64,000 bases of DNA from ANME-2 cluster archaeon (GTDB lineage: Archaea; Halobacteriota; Methanosarcinia; Methanosarcinales; Methanocomedenaceae). Under the pieces are notes generated by a model, which saw only the letters and a program-made list of their open reading frames with translations, was not told the DNA's origin and searched no databases. This document shows positions 7,869 through 18,055 of this stretch, in pieces; position 1 is the stretch's first letter; each line of letters starts with the position of its first letter. Made by a program: the position numbers and the translations under genes. The stretch lies in contig JAAXOC010000042.1 in assembly GCA_014237145.1 (NCBI GenBank), positions 22,721 to 86,720 on the forward strand. Direction: 5' to 3'.

Positions 7869-10800
7869 ATGATTCCTGCTGTAACCACTGGACGTAAATA
7901 TACCAGTCGCCCTGTCAGAGCAATGTCTTTACTTGCTACCTGCACGTGCCTGGTTGTGCTATTTGTGATGATGTGCGGGGTTGTAGAAGCTGCTGCGACC
8001 TATGATTACACGATTACTGTAACTGATGATGTTGATGACCAGTGGAGCACGAATCTGAGCAATAATGACAGCACCGTTAACGGCAACATCTATGTGGAAA
8101 ACGGCGCTGTGCTGAACCTCATAAATGCAACGATACAGATGGGGGACGGATTTTCCATCATTGTCGAAAGCGGTGCAACCATGAATGTAACCAGTGATTC
8201 GATTATCACAAGGGATTCCGGATATTACAATTTCAACTACAATAGCGGCAGCCGTGGCCATCTGAGCGCAAGCACAATCGAGTACAGCTATACATTGCAG
8301 ATCAACACTACAAATAACATTACCATCACGGACTGTACCATCCACAACAATCAGTACCATGGCATACACCTGACATCGGCCTCAGGATATGTCAACATCA
8401 CAGACTGTAGCATCGCAAACACCGTCCAGGGACACGACATATTCATAGATTCCTCGATGAACAATATCCTGCGAAATAACAGTCTGAACAACAACAATGG
8501 AGATTACAGCCTGTACGTCACAGGAAACTATGATCAGGATATCGACACCACCAACACCGCAAACGGCGGGCTGGTATATTATAACTACAGCGACAGCGGC
8601 ACGATTACCAACGAAAATAACATCGGGCATGTAACAATTGCCAATTGTACCGATCTGTGGTTCACGGGCTGCACGATACATAACGGGGATGGTGTCCGGA
8701 TCGTGGGATCTTCATCGAGTGGAATTAGTGGAAGTACTTTCGAGAACAACGCAAAAGACGGGGTTTATTTTACCGATTCAAGCAATAACACCATAAAAGA
8801 CAGTCATATTCTGGATAATATTGGTAATGGTATTCTTTCAGACGGTACAAGCAGTGACAACCGCATCATCAACAACAGCGTCATCAATAATAGCAAAGGC
8901 ATTTTTTTAAGAGGAATTGGAAATAATAATATCACAGATAACAATATATCAGAGAATAGTGACGGTGGTATCAGCATAGGTTCGGGTACTGAACACTTTG
9001 GAGATAACATCATACGAAACAATACAATACTCTCGAACAGCGGTATTGGAGTTACTTTTTATTCGAATAATAATGATTTAAGCGAGAATACAATATCAGG
9101 GAACGGGAATCTTACATTACTATTCGAGTCCCCGTATTATAATAATTACATCTGGCGCAACAACACAGCAAACGGCGAAGAAGTGAACTATTATCATGAT
9201 GAACATGACATAATCATCGAGTCGAAATATCTCTCAGCATCCAATGTGAGCAATGTCGGAAAGATCACACTTATCAATTGTACCAACATCATCATAAGAG
9301 ACAGTGTACTTTCGAATAGCAGCAAATCCGGTTATGGTATATTTTTGCAGAACTCAAATAATAATAGCCTGACCAACAACACCATATCGAATAACTTCTA
9401 CGGCATCCTACTGGACGAATCATCCAGCAACAACATCACTGATCTCGATACGATTAGTCTAAACTGGGGAGCACAGTTAGAATCGAATTCGAGTTACAAC
9501 AACATCACAGGTAGCACTATCAAAAGCACAATCACCAATGCACTGCACATAAGCTCATCCGATCACACCACCATCACTGACACCACTAGCTCATCTGTGG
9601 ATTTGTACGGACTACTTACTAGCAATGCCCATTACATAAACCTTACAAATGTTACTATCAGCTCATCATTCAGCGATGGTATAAGCCTATTAGCGTCCCA
9701 CCACGTAACCATCCAAGACGGCAGCAGCATCACCGCAAACAACACAGGCGTGCACTGCACCAACGGCAATAACACCAACATAATCGACACTACCATCACA
9801 GCGGGTACAGACGGCATATATATGTCCGAGTCAAACTGGGGCAATTTCACGAACAACAACATTGATGCCAAAGAGCGGGGCATAGCTCTTAACACATCAA
9901 GGGATCACAACTTAACAGCAAACACTATAACGAACTACACGAGCATCGGTGTCCTGCTTAAGGAGTATTCAACGAACACAACGATGATAGGAAACGATCT
10001 CACACGCAACGGGGCAGAGTTCGATATCAGGATCAATGACTCAAACGGCGCAACCTTCACAAACAACGAATCAACAGCAGCGAATTACATATTCTATCTA
10101 ACCAATGACATCAGACTCTGCACGCTCGATACCGTCTTTGACAAAACAAAGGTCGGCTACGAGGATACATCGAATCTGACACTGATGTGGCGAATCGATG
10201 TGCTCTGCTGGGACAATTACCATCTTGAGCCGATGTGGACGAACCTCACAGTGCGTTATAGGGATATCAGTGATTATGACGAGTCGCTATGCTGGGAAGG
10301 CGAGACCACTAATGCAAATGGCAGATTGAGTAACAATGCCTTCGGTGATCACGGACCTCCCACCCCAAGCAGCAACTGGCTTACTGTAATCGAGTACAAG
10401 CAGAACGTAAGCACAAAGATGAGCTACCAGCCGATGAATTGCACGGCAGTCAACAGGTGGGATGTGCTTAACAAGATCTATGACAAAAGATACAAAAACC
10501 TCACGACTGCGATCTCTGGACCAGGGGTCACTATTCTCGTGGATGCAGGTCACACCCCAAATGGCAAGTGTTACTACTGTCATGAGGATAAACTCAAGAA
10601 TGCGGATGACACGTGGAAGTTCCCGAATACGAGACACTGGAATGAGTATAACGCAAGGATCATGAACGCCTCACTGGGTGATCCGTACACTCCGGGGCGG
10701 TGCATCGACTGTCATGACGAGACCGACTCTACAAAATTCCCGCACGGTACTGAGAGCGGAAAGGAAATGCTGTACTATCCAAGTCCGCAATTATGCTACA

Positions 10801-13800
10801 CCGGCAGGACCGGCAGTCTGGAGTGCCACAGTGCGAATGCAACACCGCCCCTCGATCAGGAGAATGAGTTCAACCAGACGACCCACCACCCGCTCGGGGA
10901 TGGGAAACTTGCATGCAAGGCGTGCCATGACAATCATGGGTCGAAGAATCGGTTCGATCTGCTGAGGTATTATACGAATGCTATAATAGGGGGGTATAAT
11001 TCATCAGACTATGCACTCTGCCTTGTGTGTCACCTTGAGGAGAAGATCGTGGCGAAAATGTCAGATGAGAACGGTTATCTTGCAAACTACGTGAATCAGA
11101 CGAACTTCAGGGATGAGTATTATGGGTGGGATGAAGGGTTCAGTTCAATGAATAAGCCAATAAACATCCACTCTCCACAGGATAATAGTGATCATCCCAA
11201 GAGAAACTGCTACTCCTGCCACAATCCACACGGCAGCGATAATCCGGCAATCATACGCAATAATGCAACGGATGGTGGCCCTATTAACTATACCTACATC
11301 ACCAATGTCTCGTCTACAGACAACAACACGGCATGGGAGGTACTGGATTACGATAACTGGAATAATACAACCGCAAACAAGGGTGGTGGACTACTGTATC
11401 TGATTAGTAGTAGTAATGGTTGTTATTGCCACTGGGATAATTATGGTTATGAGATGATCCTATCAGAAGGTTCTTTCACCTACCGAGAATTCATCGACTA
11501 CGAAACCGCAGGAGGTGCGGGCTGTCTCGAGTGCCATGACAACAATGCTTCCGCATACAACGAAACCCCGATCCGTCCGATCGTGAACCTGACCGCAATC
11601 AAACTTGCAATGCACACCAATCTGAGCGGTGCGTTCCGCACTGGCAGCATTCTTCAGGGAACTGACAGGAACTTCACAGGGTGGCTCGAATATCGCGATT
11701 ACACAAACGAACAGATCAACAACATCACCGAAGACAACGCGATCTGCTGGGCATGTCACTCCACAAACGGCACGCCACCGTATCCTGGATTCCATCCGGA
11801 TCGGACACTGAACCCATACAAGTGCCCGAAGTGCCACGGACCAGAGAACGGTCAGCCGCCGCACACACAAGGGCTGGTTGCTGCGATCGATAACCACGGT
11901 CCGACCACAAAGGGCATAGGAACGATATTCATCCAGACCGATATCGGGAGCAACGGATCATGCGAAGACTGCCATGCACCGAGCGTTCTACCGGAAAGTA
12001 TGATCAATCCAGATGATAATCTCAAGGTGTGGAAATGGGGAGTAGGTTCTACTGGCACGGGTGACGGCTGTATCACCTACGAAGGCAGAACCACGATGGG
12101 TAATGTCTCGCACTACGGACTGAATAGATTGCAAGGGGAGGCACTTGGAATAGATAACCCGCTCATAGACACCTCTGACTGCCTATTGTGCCACTGCAAC
12201 TCCACAAACGGCGCGATATGGGGCAATGCACCAAATGTGACCGATAATATGTACGGAGCAAACACATCAAACCTCTCTGAGTGCTATGATTACTGCCATG
12301 TACTCCCCGACTACCTGTATAATGTAACTGAGGATACCATCCCGCATTTCCATAACAAGTCCCTCTATGCCGGCGGCGGGTTCGACTGCGTGGTCTGCCA
12401 TGACATCGACAGTTTGTACGGAATCAAGTCGCTTATCGATGCAGACGCAATCGCTGCTGGTATTCACGGGAACGTCGCAAACAACACCATCTCTACCATC
12501 CTTGAATGCGATCCGAGATCAAAGCCCTGCTGGGGCTGCCATAACAGCAACGGTATGCAGCCGGATGGAATGGGGGACAGGAACTTAGTTTACGAACCGC
12601 ACAAGAATCCGTGGTCATGCGAGGACTGCCATGCACGAAGCGATGAATGGAACGCGGCAACGAGTTACGGCGAAACATGGATAAGTTCGAGTTATCCGCC
12701 GAACCGCCTGCCTCCGATAATATATGCGCATTATCCGAACTCAACGACTCTCAAGACCAATATGAACGGCGAGGGGAGATGTGTTGACTGCCACAACAAC
12801 AGCATCAACCAGAGCCACGTTGACACATTCGGGCAGATACTCAAAAACACGATCAGATCGAACGTCTCGCATTACGGCACAACAACAGACCTGGTCAATC
12901 CGACCCAGGACTGCAGCATATGTCACAACACTACACCAGAGAATGCAACGAAATGGGGAGGCGCTCTGCAGAATAACCACGGCAACTTCACAGACGAGGC
13001 AGACGTGGATGATGGCTGCTACGTCTGCCACACAAATGACGAAGAACCCTCAGTGGACTTCCATGCAGCGAATCTGTGGTCGGGAATGGGTGGATTTGAG
13101 TGTCTGGAATGCCACGATAATGACGGGTTTGCAAAGAGAAAAGTGATCAATGGAAGTGTCTATGAGAGTGGGGTTCACGCCAGGATGAATAACGCCACCA
13201 CCGGTTCTAACGGCACCAACCAGTCGTGCTGGGTCTGCCACTTCGAAAATGGCATGAACGCGGATAGACATAGTATGCTAAAGGATACGCCGTATCTCTG
13301 CTATGACTGCCACAACAAAGCCGGAGGGCCATTCAGCAATGTGAGCGATGCACCAGAGGTTCACAACCACTTCAAGAACGGAACCAACATCTCTGCGTAC
13401 TGGACGCGTGCGACAGACTCTGACTCATGCATGGGCTGCCACAACCAGTCAGAGATGTTCTATCCGTTCAACGAGAGCGATACATACCGCACTAACTTCT
13501 CGATCACATCACATTATGGGGATAACCGGACAGATCTCGTCGATCTGTTCGTTGAAAATAACAACACCGCGTACTGCTCATACTGCCACGTCAATACATC
13601 AACTCCGTTCATGGAGTTTGAGAACGATAAAAATATCCAGCACGCAGGAAGCCAGAAATGCAACGAATGTCATGGCGATGGCAGGCTTCACAACGAGACC
13701 CTGACACGGGCGCAAACAAGTGGGAACTGCACCGACTGCCACGCGCTCTACGGGGTTAACAAGACAGATACGGTCTACGAGATCAATGTTACAGCAATGA

Positions 13801-14816
13801 ATCTTGGGGTACATGCTAATGTAAACGATAACATGAGATTAGTTGCATCCGCACCGCCGATCAATGATCCAAACAATTCAATGTGCTGGGGCTGCCATGT
13901 GCCGGGCGGAGCATACCCCAAGACCGGTCACAACGAGACGTTCAACAACGACGCGTACCTCTGCTATGAGTGCCACAACGGCACTTATGCATACAACAAC
14001 GTGAGCAACGCACCCGCGGTCTACAACCATTTCAAGGGCGGCATCGATATCAAAGCACGCACGGATGCCGAGACGAACTCGACCTCATGCGGATACGGAT
14101 GCCACAACTTAAGTACGATGAAGGTTCCGGGCTTTGATTCAGGCGGGAATGCGACGTACCGTGTTAACTTGTCGCAGGCATCGCATTATGCGATAAGCCG
14201 CCCTGACATAGCAAACGAAAGTGGTGGTTACTCTGAGTGCACATGGTGCCACATGGACTCGACAAACGAGTTCATTGATATCTTCTTGAATACAGGTCCG
14301 CCGAACTACACCGCAAACATCACACATGCGTCAGAGACATCTGGTTGCATTATCCCGGAATGCCATAATAGAGGCAGGATACATGATTCAAATCTTACGA
14401 TTCCATCAGTGAACTGGTCAGAGTGCGAAAGCTGCCACTTCGGACTGGACAACTCTGATGCGTATGTGAACGAGACGATGTTCGATGCGAGTGTGCACGG
14501 GGGGTTGAACTGCACGATGTGCCATATCAACACGCAGATGAATCACCCTACCAGCGATTATACCTGGAAATGGTGCGAGTGCTGCCATTCGTATCAAGCA
14601 GATCCGATAAACGAAACTGATCGCCATAATGTAACAACCACACCATCCACATATTCGGTCGGAGGAACGAATGTACTCGATATCGAGGACTGCACAATCT
14701 GCCATAATGCAACAGCATATAATGCTGCTGTAGGTTATTATAATTCTACATATAATTGCAGATATTGCCACGCTTATCCGGATAAAGGTAACACGACAAG
14801 TCAGGAGTGGTACTGA
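7869..14816 (+). CDS. Giant multihaem c-type cytochrome with N-terminal beta-helix (2315 aa, 31 CXXCH)
   Basis: A signal peptide (hydrophobic core LLATCTCLVVLFVMMCGVVEA) leads into about 700 residues of right-handed beta-helix repeats of the NosD/PbH1 type, recognisable by recurring N-N-x-I-x-x-N-x-I and S-x-x-N-x-I steps. From about residue 900 to the end I count 31 canonical CXXCH haem motifs, plus five unusual ones: one CXCH (GCYCHW), two CX3CH (CYDYCH, CGYGCH), one CX4CH (CIIPECH) and one possible CX9CH (ending SLECH). The sequence is rich in Asn-x-Ser/Thr, as for glycosylated archaeal surface proteins. There is no C-terminal membrane segment, so it is probably secreted or held by partners. 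ANME archaea are known to use very large cytochromes to move electrons through the S-layer; this one fits that role. The beta-helix may bind surface sugar or a partner protein. Confidence 0.93.
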   Translation: MIPAVTTGRKYTSRPVRAMSLLATCTCLVVLFVMMCGVVEAAATYDYTITVTDDVDDQWSTNLSNNDSTVNGNIYVENGAVLNLINATIQMGDGFSIIVESGATMNVTSDSIITRDSGYYNFNYNSGSRGHLSASTIEYSYTLQINTTNNITITDCTIHNNQYHGIHLTSASGYVNITDCSIANTVQGHDIFIDSSMNNILRNNSLNNNNGDYSLYVTGNYDQDIDTTNTANGGLVYYNYSDSGTITNENNIGHVTIANCTDLWFTGCTIHNGDGVRIVGSSSSGISGSTFENNAKDGVYFTDSSNNTIKDSHILDNIGNGILSDGTSSDNRIINNSVINNSKGIFLRGIGNNNITDNNISENSDGGISIGSGTEHFGDNIIRNNTILSNSGIGVTFYSNNNDLSENTISGNGNLTLLFESPYYNNYIWRNNTANGEEVNYYHDEHDIIIESKYLSASNVSNVGKITLINCTNIIIRDSVLSNSSKSGYGIFLQNSNNNSLTNNTISNNFYGILLDESSSNNITDLDTISLNWGAQLESNSSYNNITGSTIKSTITNALHISSSDHTTITDTTSSSVDLYGLLTSNAHYINLTNVTISSSFSDGISLLASHHVTIQDGSSITANNTGVHCTNGNNTNIIDTTITAGTDGIYMSESNWGNFTNNNIDAKERGIALNTSRDHNLTANTITNYTSIGVLLKEYSTNTTMIGNDLTRNGAEFDIRINDSNGATFTNNESTAANYIFYLTNDIRLCTLDTVFDKTKVGYEDTSNLTLMWRIDVLCWDNYHLEPMWTNLTVRYRDISDYDESLCWEGETTNANGRLSNNAFGDHGPPTPSSNWLTVIEYKQNVSTKMSYQPMNCTAVNRWDVLNKIYDKRYKNLTTAISGPGVTILVDAGHTPNGKCYYCHEDKLKNADDTWKFPNTRHWNEYNARIMNASLGDPYTPGRCIDCHDETDSTKFPHGTESGKEMLYYPSPQLCYTGRTGSLECHSANATPPLDQENEFNQTTHHPLGDGKLACKACHDNHGSKNRFDLLRYYTNAIIGGYNSSDYALCLVCHLEEKIVAKMSDENGYLANYVNQTNFRDEYYGWDEGFSSMNKPINIHSPQDNSDHPKRNCYSCHNPHGSDNPAIIRNNATDGGPINYTYITNVSSTDNNTAWEVLDYDNWNNTTANKGGGLLYLISSSNGCYCHWDNYGYEMILSEGSFTYREFIDYETAGGAGCLECHDNNASAYNETPIRPIVNLTAIKLAMHTNLSGAFRTGSILQGTDRNFTGWLEYRDYTNEQINNITEDNAICWACHSTNGTPPYPGFHPDRTLNPYKCPKCHGPENGQPPHTQGLVAAIDNHGPTTKGIGTIFIQTDIGSNGSCEDCHAPSVLPESMINPDDNLKVWKWGVGSTGTGDGCITYEGRTTMGNVSHYGLNRLQGEALGIDNPLIDTSDCLLCHCNSTNGAIWGNAPNVTDNMYGANTSNLSECYDYCHVLPDYLYNVTEDTIPHFHNKSLYAGGGFDCVVCHDIDSLYGIKSLIDADAIAAGIHGNVANNTISTILECDPRSKPCWGCHNSNGMQPDGMGDRNLVYEPHKNPWSCEDCHARSDEWNAATSYGETWISSSYPPNRLPPIIYAHYPNSTTLKTNMNGEGRCVDCHNNSINQSHVDTFGQILKNTIRSNVSHYGTTTDLVNPTQDCSICHNTTPENATKWGGALQNNHGNFTDEADVDDGCYVCHTNDEEPSVDFHAANLWSGMGGFECLECHDNDGFAKRKVINGSVYESGVHARMNNATTGSNGTNQSCWVCHFENGMNADRHSMLKDTPYLCYDCHNKAGGPFSNVSDAPEVHNHFKNGTNISAYWTRATDSDSCMGCHNQSEMFYPFNESDTYRTNFSITSHYGDNRTDLVDLFVENNNTAYCSYCHVNTSTPFMEFENDKNIQHAGSQKCNECHGDGRLHNETLTRAQTSGNCTDCHALYGVNKTDTVYEINVTAMNLGVHANVNDNMRLVASAPPINDPNNSMCWGCHVPGGAYPKTGHNETFNNDAYLCYECHNGTYAYNNVSNAPAVYNHFKGGIDIKARTDAETNSTSCGYGCHNLSTMKVPGFDSGGNATYRVNLSQASHYAISRPDIANESGGYSECTWCHMDSTNEFIDIFLNTGPPNYTANITHASETSGCIIPECHNRGRIHDSNLTIPSVNWSECESCHFGLDNSDAYVNETMFDASVHGGLNCTMCHINTQMNHPTSDYTWKWCECCHSYQADPINETDRHNVTTTPSTYSVGGTNVLDIEDCTICHNATAYNAAVGYYNSTYNCRYCHAYPDKGNTTSQEWY

Positions 14817-14822
14817 AAATCT

Positions 14823-15242
14823 ATGATCTCAAAAAGAATAATTATCGCGGGAATCTTAATTATATTGATCATAGGTATAGCTAATGCTATGCTTTCAGGC
14901 AGTCACGAATTATTTAAAACTGAGCCCACTCCGCAGGAATTTTGCAGCAAATGTCACTTGGCATCCGCAGCCAATGTCAGCGCTGGTGCACACAGCCCGG
15001 TAAATTGCCTATGTCATGGATACAATCCAAACTCAAGTTCGGAATATAATGTTAATATGACACATGATCTTACTAAGAATATCTATTGTACAAACTGCCA
15101 CTCAAAGTATAATGAAACATCCGGAGATATCGTGATCTATAGTGGTATAAGCGGATTAAAACAGTCTGCGCATTATATAATTGATAAAACCGACGATCAA
15201 TTATACAACAACAGCAGGGGGTTTTTCAGTGATCCTGAGTAA
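14823..15242 (+). CDS. Small membrane-anchored c-type cytochrome (2 CXXCH + 1 CXCH)
   Basis: 139 residues, starting 6 nt after the giant cytochrome stop, so part of its transcript. The N-terminus is one membrane segment (IIIAGILIILIIGIANAML) followed by SGSHELF, a motif close to SMFTGGHRF and SMFVGTHSF in the two other small cytochromes of the cluster. Haem motifs are CSKCH and CTNCH, with a two-cysteine variant CLCH (one residue between the cysteines) in between. The three small cytochromes therefore form one paralogous family. Likely function: docking the large cytochrome to the membrane or passing electrons to it (inferred). Confidence 0.85.
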   Translation: MISKRIIIAGILIILIIGIANAMLSGSHELFKTEPTPQEFCSKCHLASAANVSAGAHSPVNCLCHGYNPNSSSEYNVNMTHDLTKNIYCTNCHSKYNETSGDIVIYSGISGLKQSAHYIIDKTDDQLYNNSRGFFSDPE

Positions 15243-15355
15243 ATCTATTATTTTAAAATACAGGGATGTGACCTGTTTATTCAATCAAAAAGTGCATAGA
15301 TATGTAACGGTAGATATGGAGTGCAAAACACCTGTTAATAATGTTTTGGTGAATT

Positions 15356-16123
15356 ATGGAACGAAGTAAGATATTATTGATAATTGGTTTATTAGCGCTT
15401 GCAATATTTGTTGTGCCTGATATACTTTCAATGTTTACTGGGGGGCATAGATTTTATGATGAAGTGAACTGCCAGCGCTGCCATATAGCAGAATATAATG
15501 AGGTAGATGGGTCTTCTACAGGTCAAGTACATATCAGGGCAGCCAGCAACACTAATTATACTACTTATCTTGCCATTGGAGGTATTGATTATTATCCATC
15601 AAACGGCACAATTCATTCGGTCGATAATAAGATCTGGAGATGGAACGACAATTCATGGACCAATGGTTCAACATCATTATTAGTCAGTCTGGATCATAAT
15701 GGTAATTCTGAGATCGATGGAAATGAAATCTGTCACCTATGCCACAATACATCATTAATAGACAAGCCAGATACCCATTCAATAACCATGAGAACATGTG
15801 ATGATGACTGGTGTCATGGCAACAGGAATTATACTTTAAATGACCCTGAACTGTTCGACACTTCGCAGACCAGACTCAATGTGGGAATGGTCTTAAATTA
15901 CTCAGGTAATCTTCACAGGGCGTTCTATCTCAGCCAGTGCAACGAGGCAACTGGGTACACAGCAGGTAATCCTTTCGACCATACAATGGGAAATGTCAAA
16001 GGAGATTATTTTTCAAAGGGTTACTGGGCATGTGTCGGATGTCATTCCGAGGTTCAGGTCAATATAGAAATAGTTCCAGGTGAGTACAATCACACTGGTG
16101 GGCCACCGCGGAAATACCTGTAA
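15356..16123 (+). CDS. Membrane-anchored multihaem cytochrome (3 CXXCH + 1 CX4CH)
   Basis: 255 residues with an N-terminal membrane helix (LLIIGLLALAIFVVPDIL) and the family motif SMFTGGHRFYDEVNCQRCH. The haem motifs are CQRCH, CHLCH and CVGCH, with CDDDWCH, a CX4CH type, between the second and third. Several Asn-x-Ser/Thr sites suggest an external location. Same strand and same region as the other cytochromes, 113 bp after the previous gene. Its last 34 bp overlap the tail of a convergent membrane-protein gene on the minus strand. Confidence 0.87.
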   Translation: MERSKILLIIGLLALAIFVVPDILSMFTGGHRFYDEVNCQRCHIAEYNEVDGSSTGQVHIRAASNTNYTTYLAIGGIDYYPSNGTIHSVDNKIWRWNDNSWTNGSTSLLVSLDHNGNSEIDGNEICHLCHNTSLIDKPDTHSITMRTCDDDWCHGNRNYTLNDPELFDTSQTRLNVGMVLNYSGNLHRAFYLSQCNEATGYTAGNPFDHTMGNVKGDYFSKGYWACVGCHSEVQVNIEIVPGEYNHTGGPPRKYL

Positions 16124-16533
16124 ACAGCACTTATTGTATCAGATAATAAAAATGCAATAATACCACCGGTTATTGTGCTGAGTATATCCGGGATTCTGAG
16201 TGTGGATAAAATAAAATCCGTAAATGTCAGGAAGTCCTTTGGATGATATGTCATGCCGTGAATGATCTCGGTTTTAAAATAATAAATTAAGATATATCCG
16301 ATAAGAAGAGAAACTATTGCGACCCCTATAAAATAGAGCAGGTTAACAGGTGAAATATCCATATTATCCTCCCCGTTCTGGTCACTTAAAACCACAAGTC
16401 CGATTCCACTAATAAAACCAGCGATAAACCCAATTACCGGTGCAAAATAGTTTAGGAGTATAACGACTATTCCGTAGATAATACCGCCAGCGACAGCACT
16501 TGCCACGGTTTTGATTGAAATATTTTTTGACAT
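16090..16533 (-). CDS. Small integral membrane protein, unknown
   Basis: 147 residues with about four hydrophobic segments (IIYGIVVILLNYFAPVIGF, FIAGFISGIGLVVL, LLYFIGVAIVSLLIGYILIYY and a C-terminal ILSTITGGIIAFLLS). Short charged loops sit between them (DQNGEDNMD). I do not recognise the family. It is the only minus-strand gene within the cytochrome block and converges on the preceding cytochrome gene with a 34-bp overlap. A function related to the cytochromes can only be guessed from position. Confidence 0.7.
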   Translation of the reverse strand: MSKNISIKTVASAVAGGIIYGIVVILLNYFAPVIGFIAGFISGIGLVVLSDQNGEDNMDISPVNLLYFIGVAIVSLLIGYILIYYFKTEIIHGMTYHPKDFLTFTDFILSTLRIPDILSTITGGIIAFLLSDTISAVYRYFRGGPPV

Positions 16534-16795
16534 CAGATATACATCCGTAACGATAAAATTTTAATGAAACTATTTGCTAATACTGACAGTTACTTGATTC
16601 TATAAAGAATTCTCACACTTGTTTATTAAGTTTTTTGATTTGAATCCCATCAAGCCATATATTCAGTAGATTGTACTATTTTTGTACACAGTATGTGGGG
16701 AGCATCATTTACCTGAAATTCAGATGCCTGAAAATAAAAAAAGTCCCATAACACTTCAAAAGACTTATTAGGCATAAGTGTATACTTATTTCTCT

Positions 16796-17191
16796 ATGCG
16801 GTTAATTTATATCATTATGCTTATTACACTAATTATGGCATCTGGCTGTCTTGGGGAAAAGTCAATCATTAAAGCCAATGTTACAATTACAGAGCACAAT
16901 GGTACACCAGTCATAGATAGTATTGAGGCTACAAGTGCAAAAGTCAGTAAAGTTGAGAATTACAGGGAGGTATCGCCACGTTTACCAGGCGTTAGTATGA
17001 AATGTATCAGCAACATGAGGCATATCGATTACTGGAGATCGGTCGATTACAATGGCTCAGGAGAATATGAGTTGATATCCGAGTTACGAATAATACCTGA
17101 TAAAGGAGAGGGTGTTAATGTAATCATCGAGGTGGTTGACAGTAGTGGTAACGTGATGGCCAAGAGAACCGAGACCATCACATGGAAATGA
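16796..17191 (+). CDS. Small lipoprotein, unknown
   Basis: From the ATG at 16796 the protein (131 aa) begins MRLIYIIMLITLIMASGCLG, a lipoprotein signal with a lipobox ending in ASGC, so the mature protein would be lipid-anchored on the outside. An in-frame ATG six codons upstream (16778) is possible but lengthens the signal without benefit. The mature part is a predicted beta-rich domain of about 110 residues (alternating hydrophobic strands such as VNVIIEVVDSSGNVMAKR) with one extra cysteine (MKCIS). No family recognised. It lies between two cytochrome genes on the same strand. Confidence 0.72.
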   Translation: MRLIYIIMLITLIMASGCLGEKSIIKANVTITEHNGTPVIDSIEATSAKVSKVENYREVSPRLPGVSMKCISNMRHIDYWRSVDYNGSGEYELISELRIIPDKGEGVNVIIEVVDSSGNVMAKRTETITWK

Positions 17192-17270
17192 ATTTACATG
17201 TAGTTTTTAGCTAAAATCGAAAAGCGTATATAATATAGGGAAGAAATATTACTTATAATGAGGAAAAATT

Positions 17271-17990
17271 ATGAAAGCTAATCAGATAATTTTATTGGCA
17301 ATTGCTATAATTGCAATCGGATTATTCATTATTCCCAGCACGTTGTCAATGTTTGTTGGGACGCACAGTTTTTTCAGCGTCAGGACAGCTGATGCTCAAT
17401 ACAGAATGTGCGAGAGATGTCACTGGGATGAGGTTGGAGAATGGGAAGCAAATACTGGTGCACATGCTACTTACCGTGACTACTACAAGAGTGTACAGGG
17501 TGGTGGTGTGGATCCAGGTTGTTTCTGCCACCAGATCAATAGTAGCAGATTAACAAGTTTCCAGTTCGACGTCAGCGGAATAGATAATCACAGCTTTGAA
17601 ATATGGAATGAAAGCGGCGATATCAACAGCAACGATCCTACCACGTGGGAATGGCGAACTAACTCTACACCACATGTTGCATTTACTGTTGCGTGTGTAG
17701 ACTGCCACTATAATGCAAGCACACAGTTAAATAATTCAGCCGAAGCGCATGGATCCTTCTATAATGCTACTCTTAATGCTACAGGGATTGGAGTATCTGA
17801 AAATACTGCTTGTCTTGCATGTCATAGTATGGTTGGACTGAATATCACGATGCAACGCAATCTGGGTGGACTTGAGATAAATGCTAATCACACTAACTAC
17901 ACTGCCGGTAATAGCTGGGAGATAGAGATCAGTATAAATTCAACAAGAACAACAAATAGCACATATTGGGGGGCAAATGAAACCCGATAG
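17271..17990 (+). CDS. Membrane-anchored multihaem cytochrome (3 CXXCH + 1 CXCH)
   Basis: 239 residues. One N-terminal membrane helix (IILLAIAIIAIGLFIIPSTL) is followed by SMFVGTHSF, the family motif shared with the cytochromes at 14823 and 15356. Haem motifs are CERCH, CVDCH and CLACH; between the first and second lies GCFCHQ, a CXCH variant at the same relative place as CLCH in the 139-residue paralogue. That two paralogues keep it suggests that the variant is functional. Several glycosylation-type Asn sites are present. A strong hairpin with a T run begins at the stop codon, so this gene probably ends a transcript. Confidence 0.87.
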   Translation: MKANQIILLAIAIIAIGLFIIPSTLSMFVGTHSFFSVRTADAQYRMCERCHWDEVGEWEANTGAHATYRDYYKSVQGGGVDPGCFCHQINSSRLTSFQFDVSGIDNHSFEIWNESGDINSNDPTTWEWRTNSTPHVAFTVACVDCHYNASTQLNNSAEAHGSFYNATLNATGIGVSENTACLACHSMVGLNITMQRNLGGLEINANHTNYTAGNSWEIEISINSTRTTNSTYWGANETR

Positions 17991-18016
17991 TTGATCCGGA
18001 AGGATCAACTTTTTTC
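17989..18016 (+). terminator. Hairpin plus T-run terminator
   Basis: AGTTGATCC, loop GGAA, GGATCAACT: a perfect 9-bp stem followed directly by six T and a further T-rich stretch. It starts inside the stop codon of the cytochrome gene. It looks like a bacterial intrinsic terminator; archaeal termination mainly needs the T run, so the hairpin may add RNA 3'-end stability. Confidence 0.7.
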
Positions 18017-18055
18017 TTATTTATTTAATTTACTGAATTAATTATTATCTGGAAA

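Noticed and set aside
7869..10560. The many Asn-rich near-repeats in the beta-helix region as a DNA tandem repeat or CRISPR-like array
   Set aside because: The periodicity is in the protein (beta-helix rungs); DNA repeats are degenerate and there is no constant repeat with unique spacers. No CRISPR array seen anywhere in the window.
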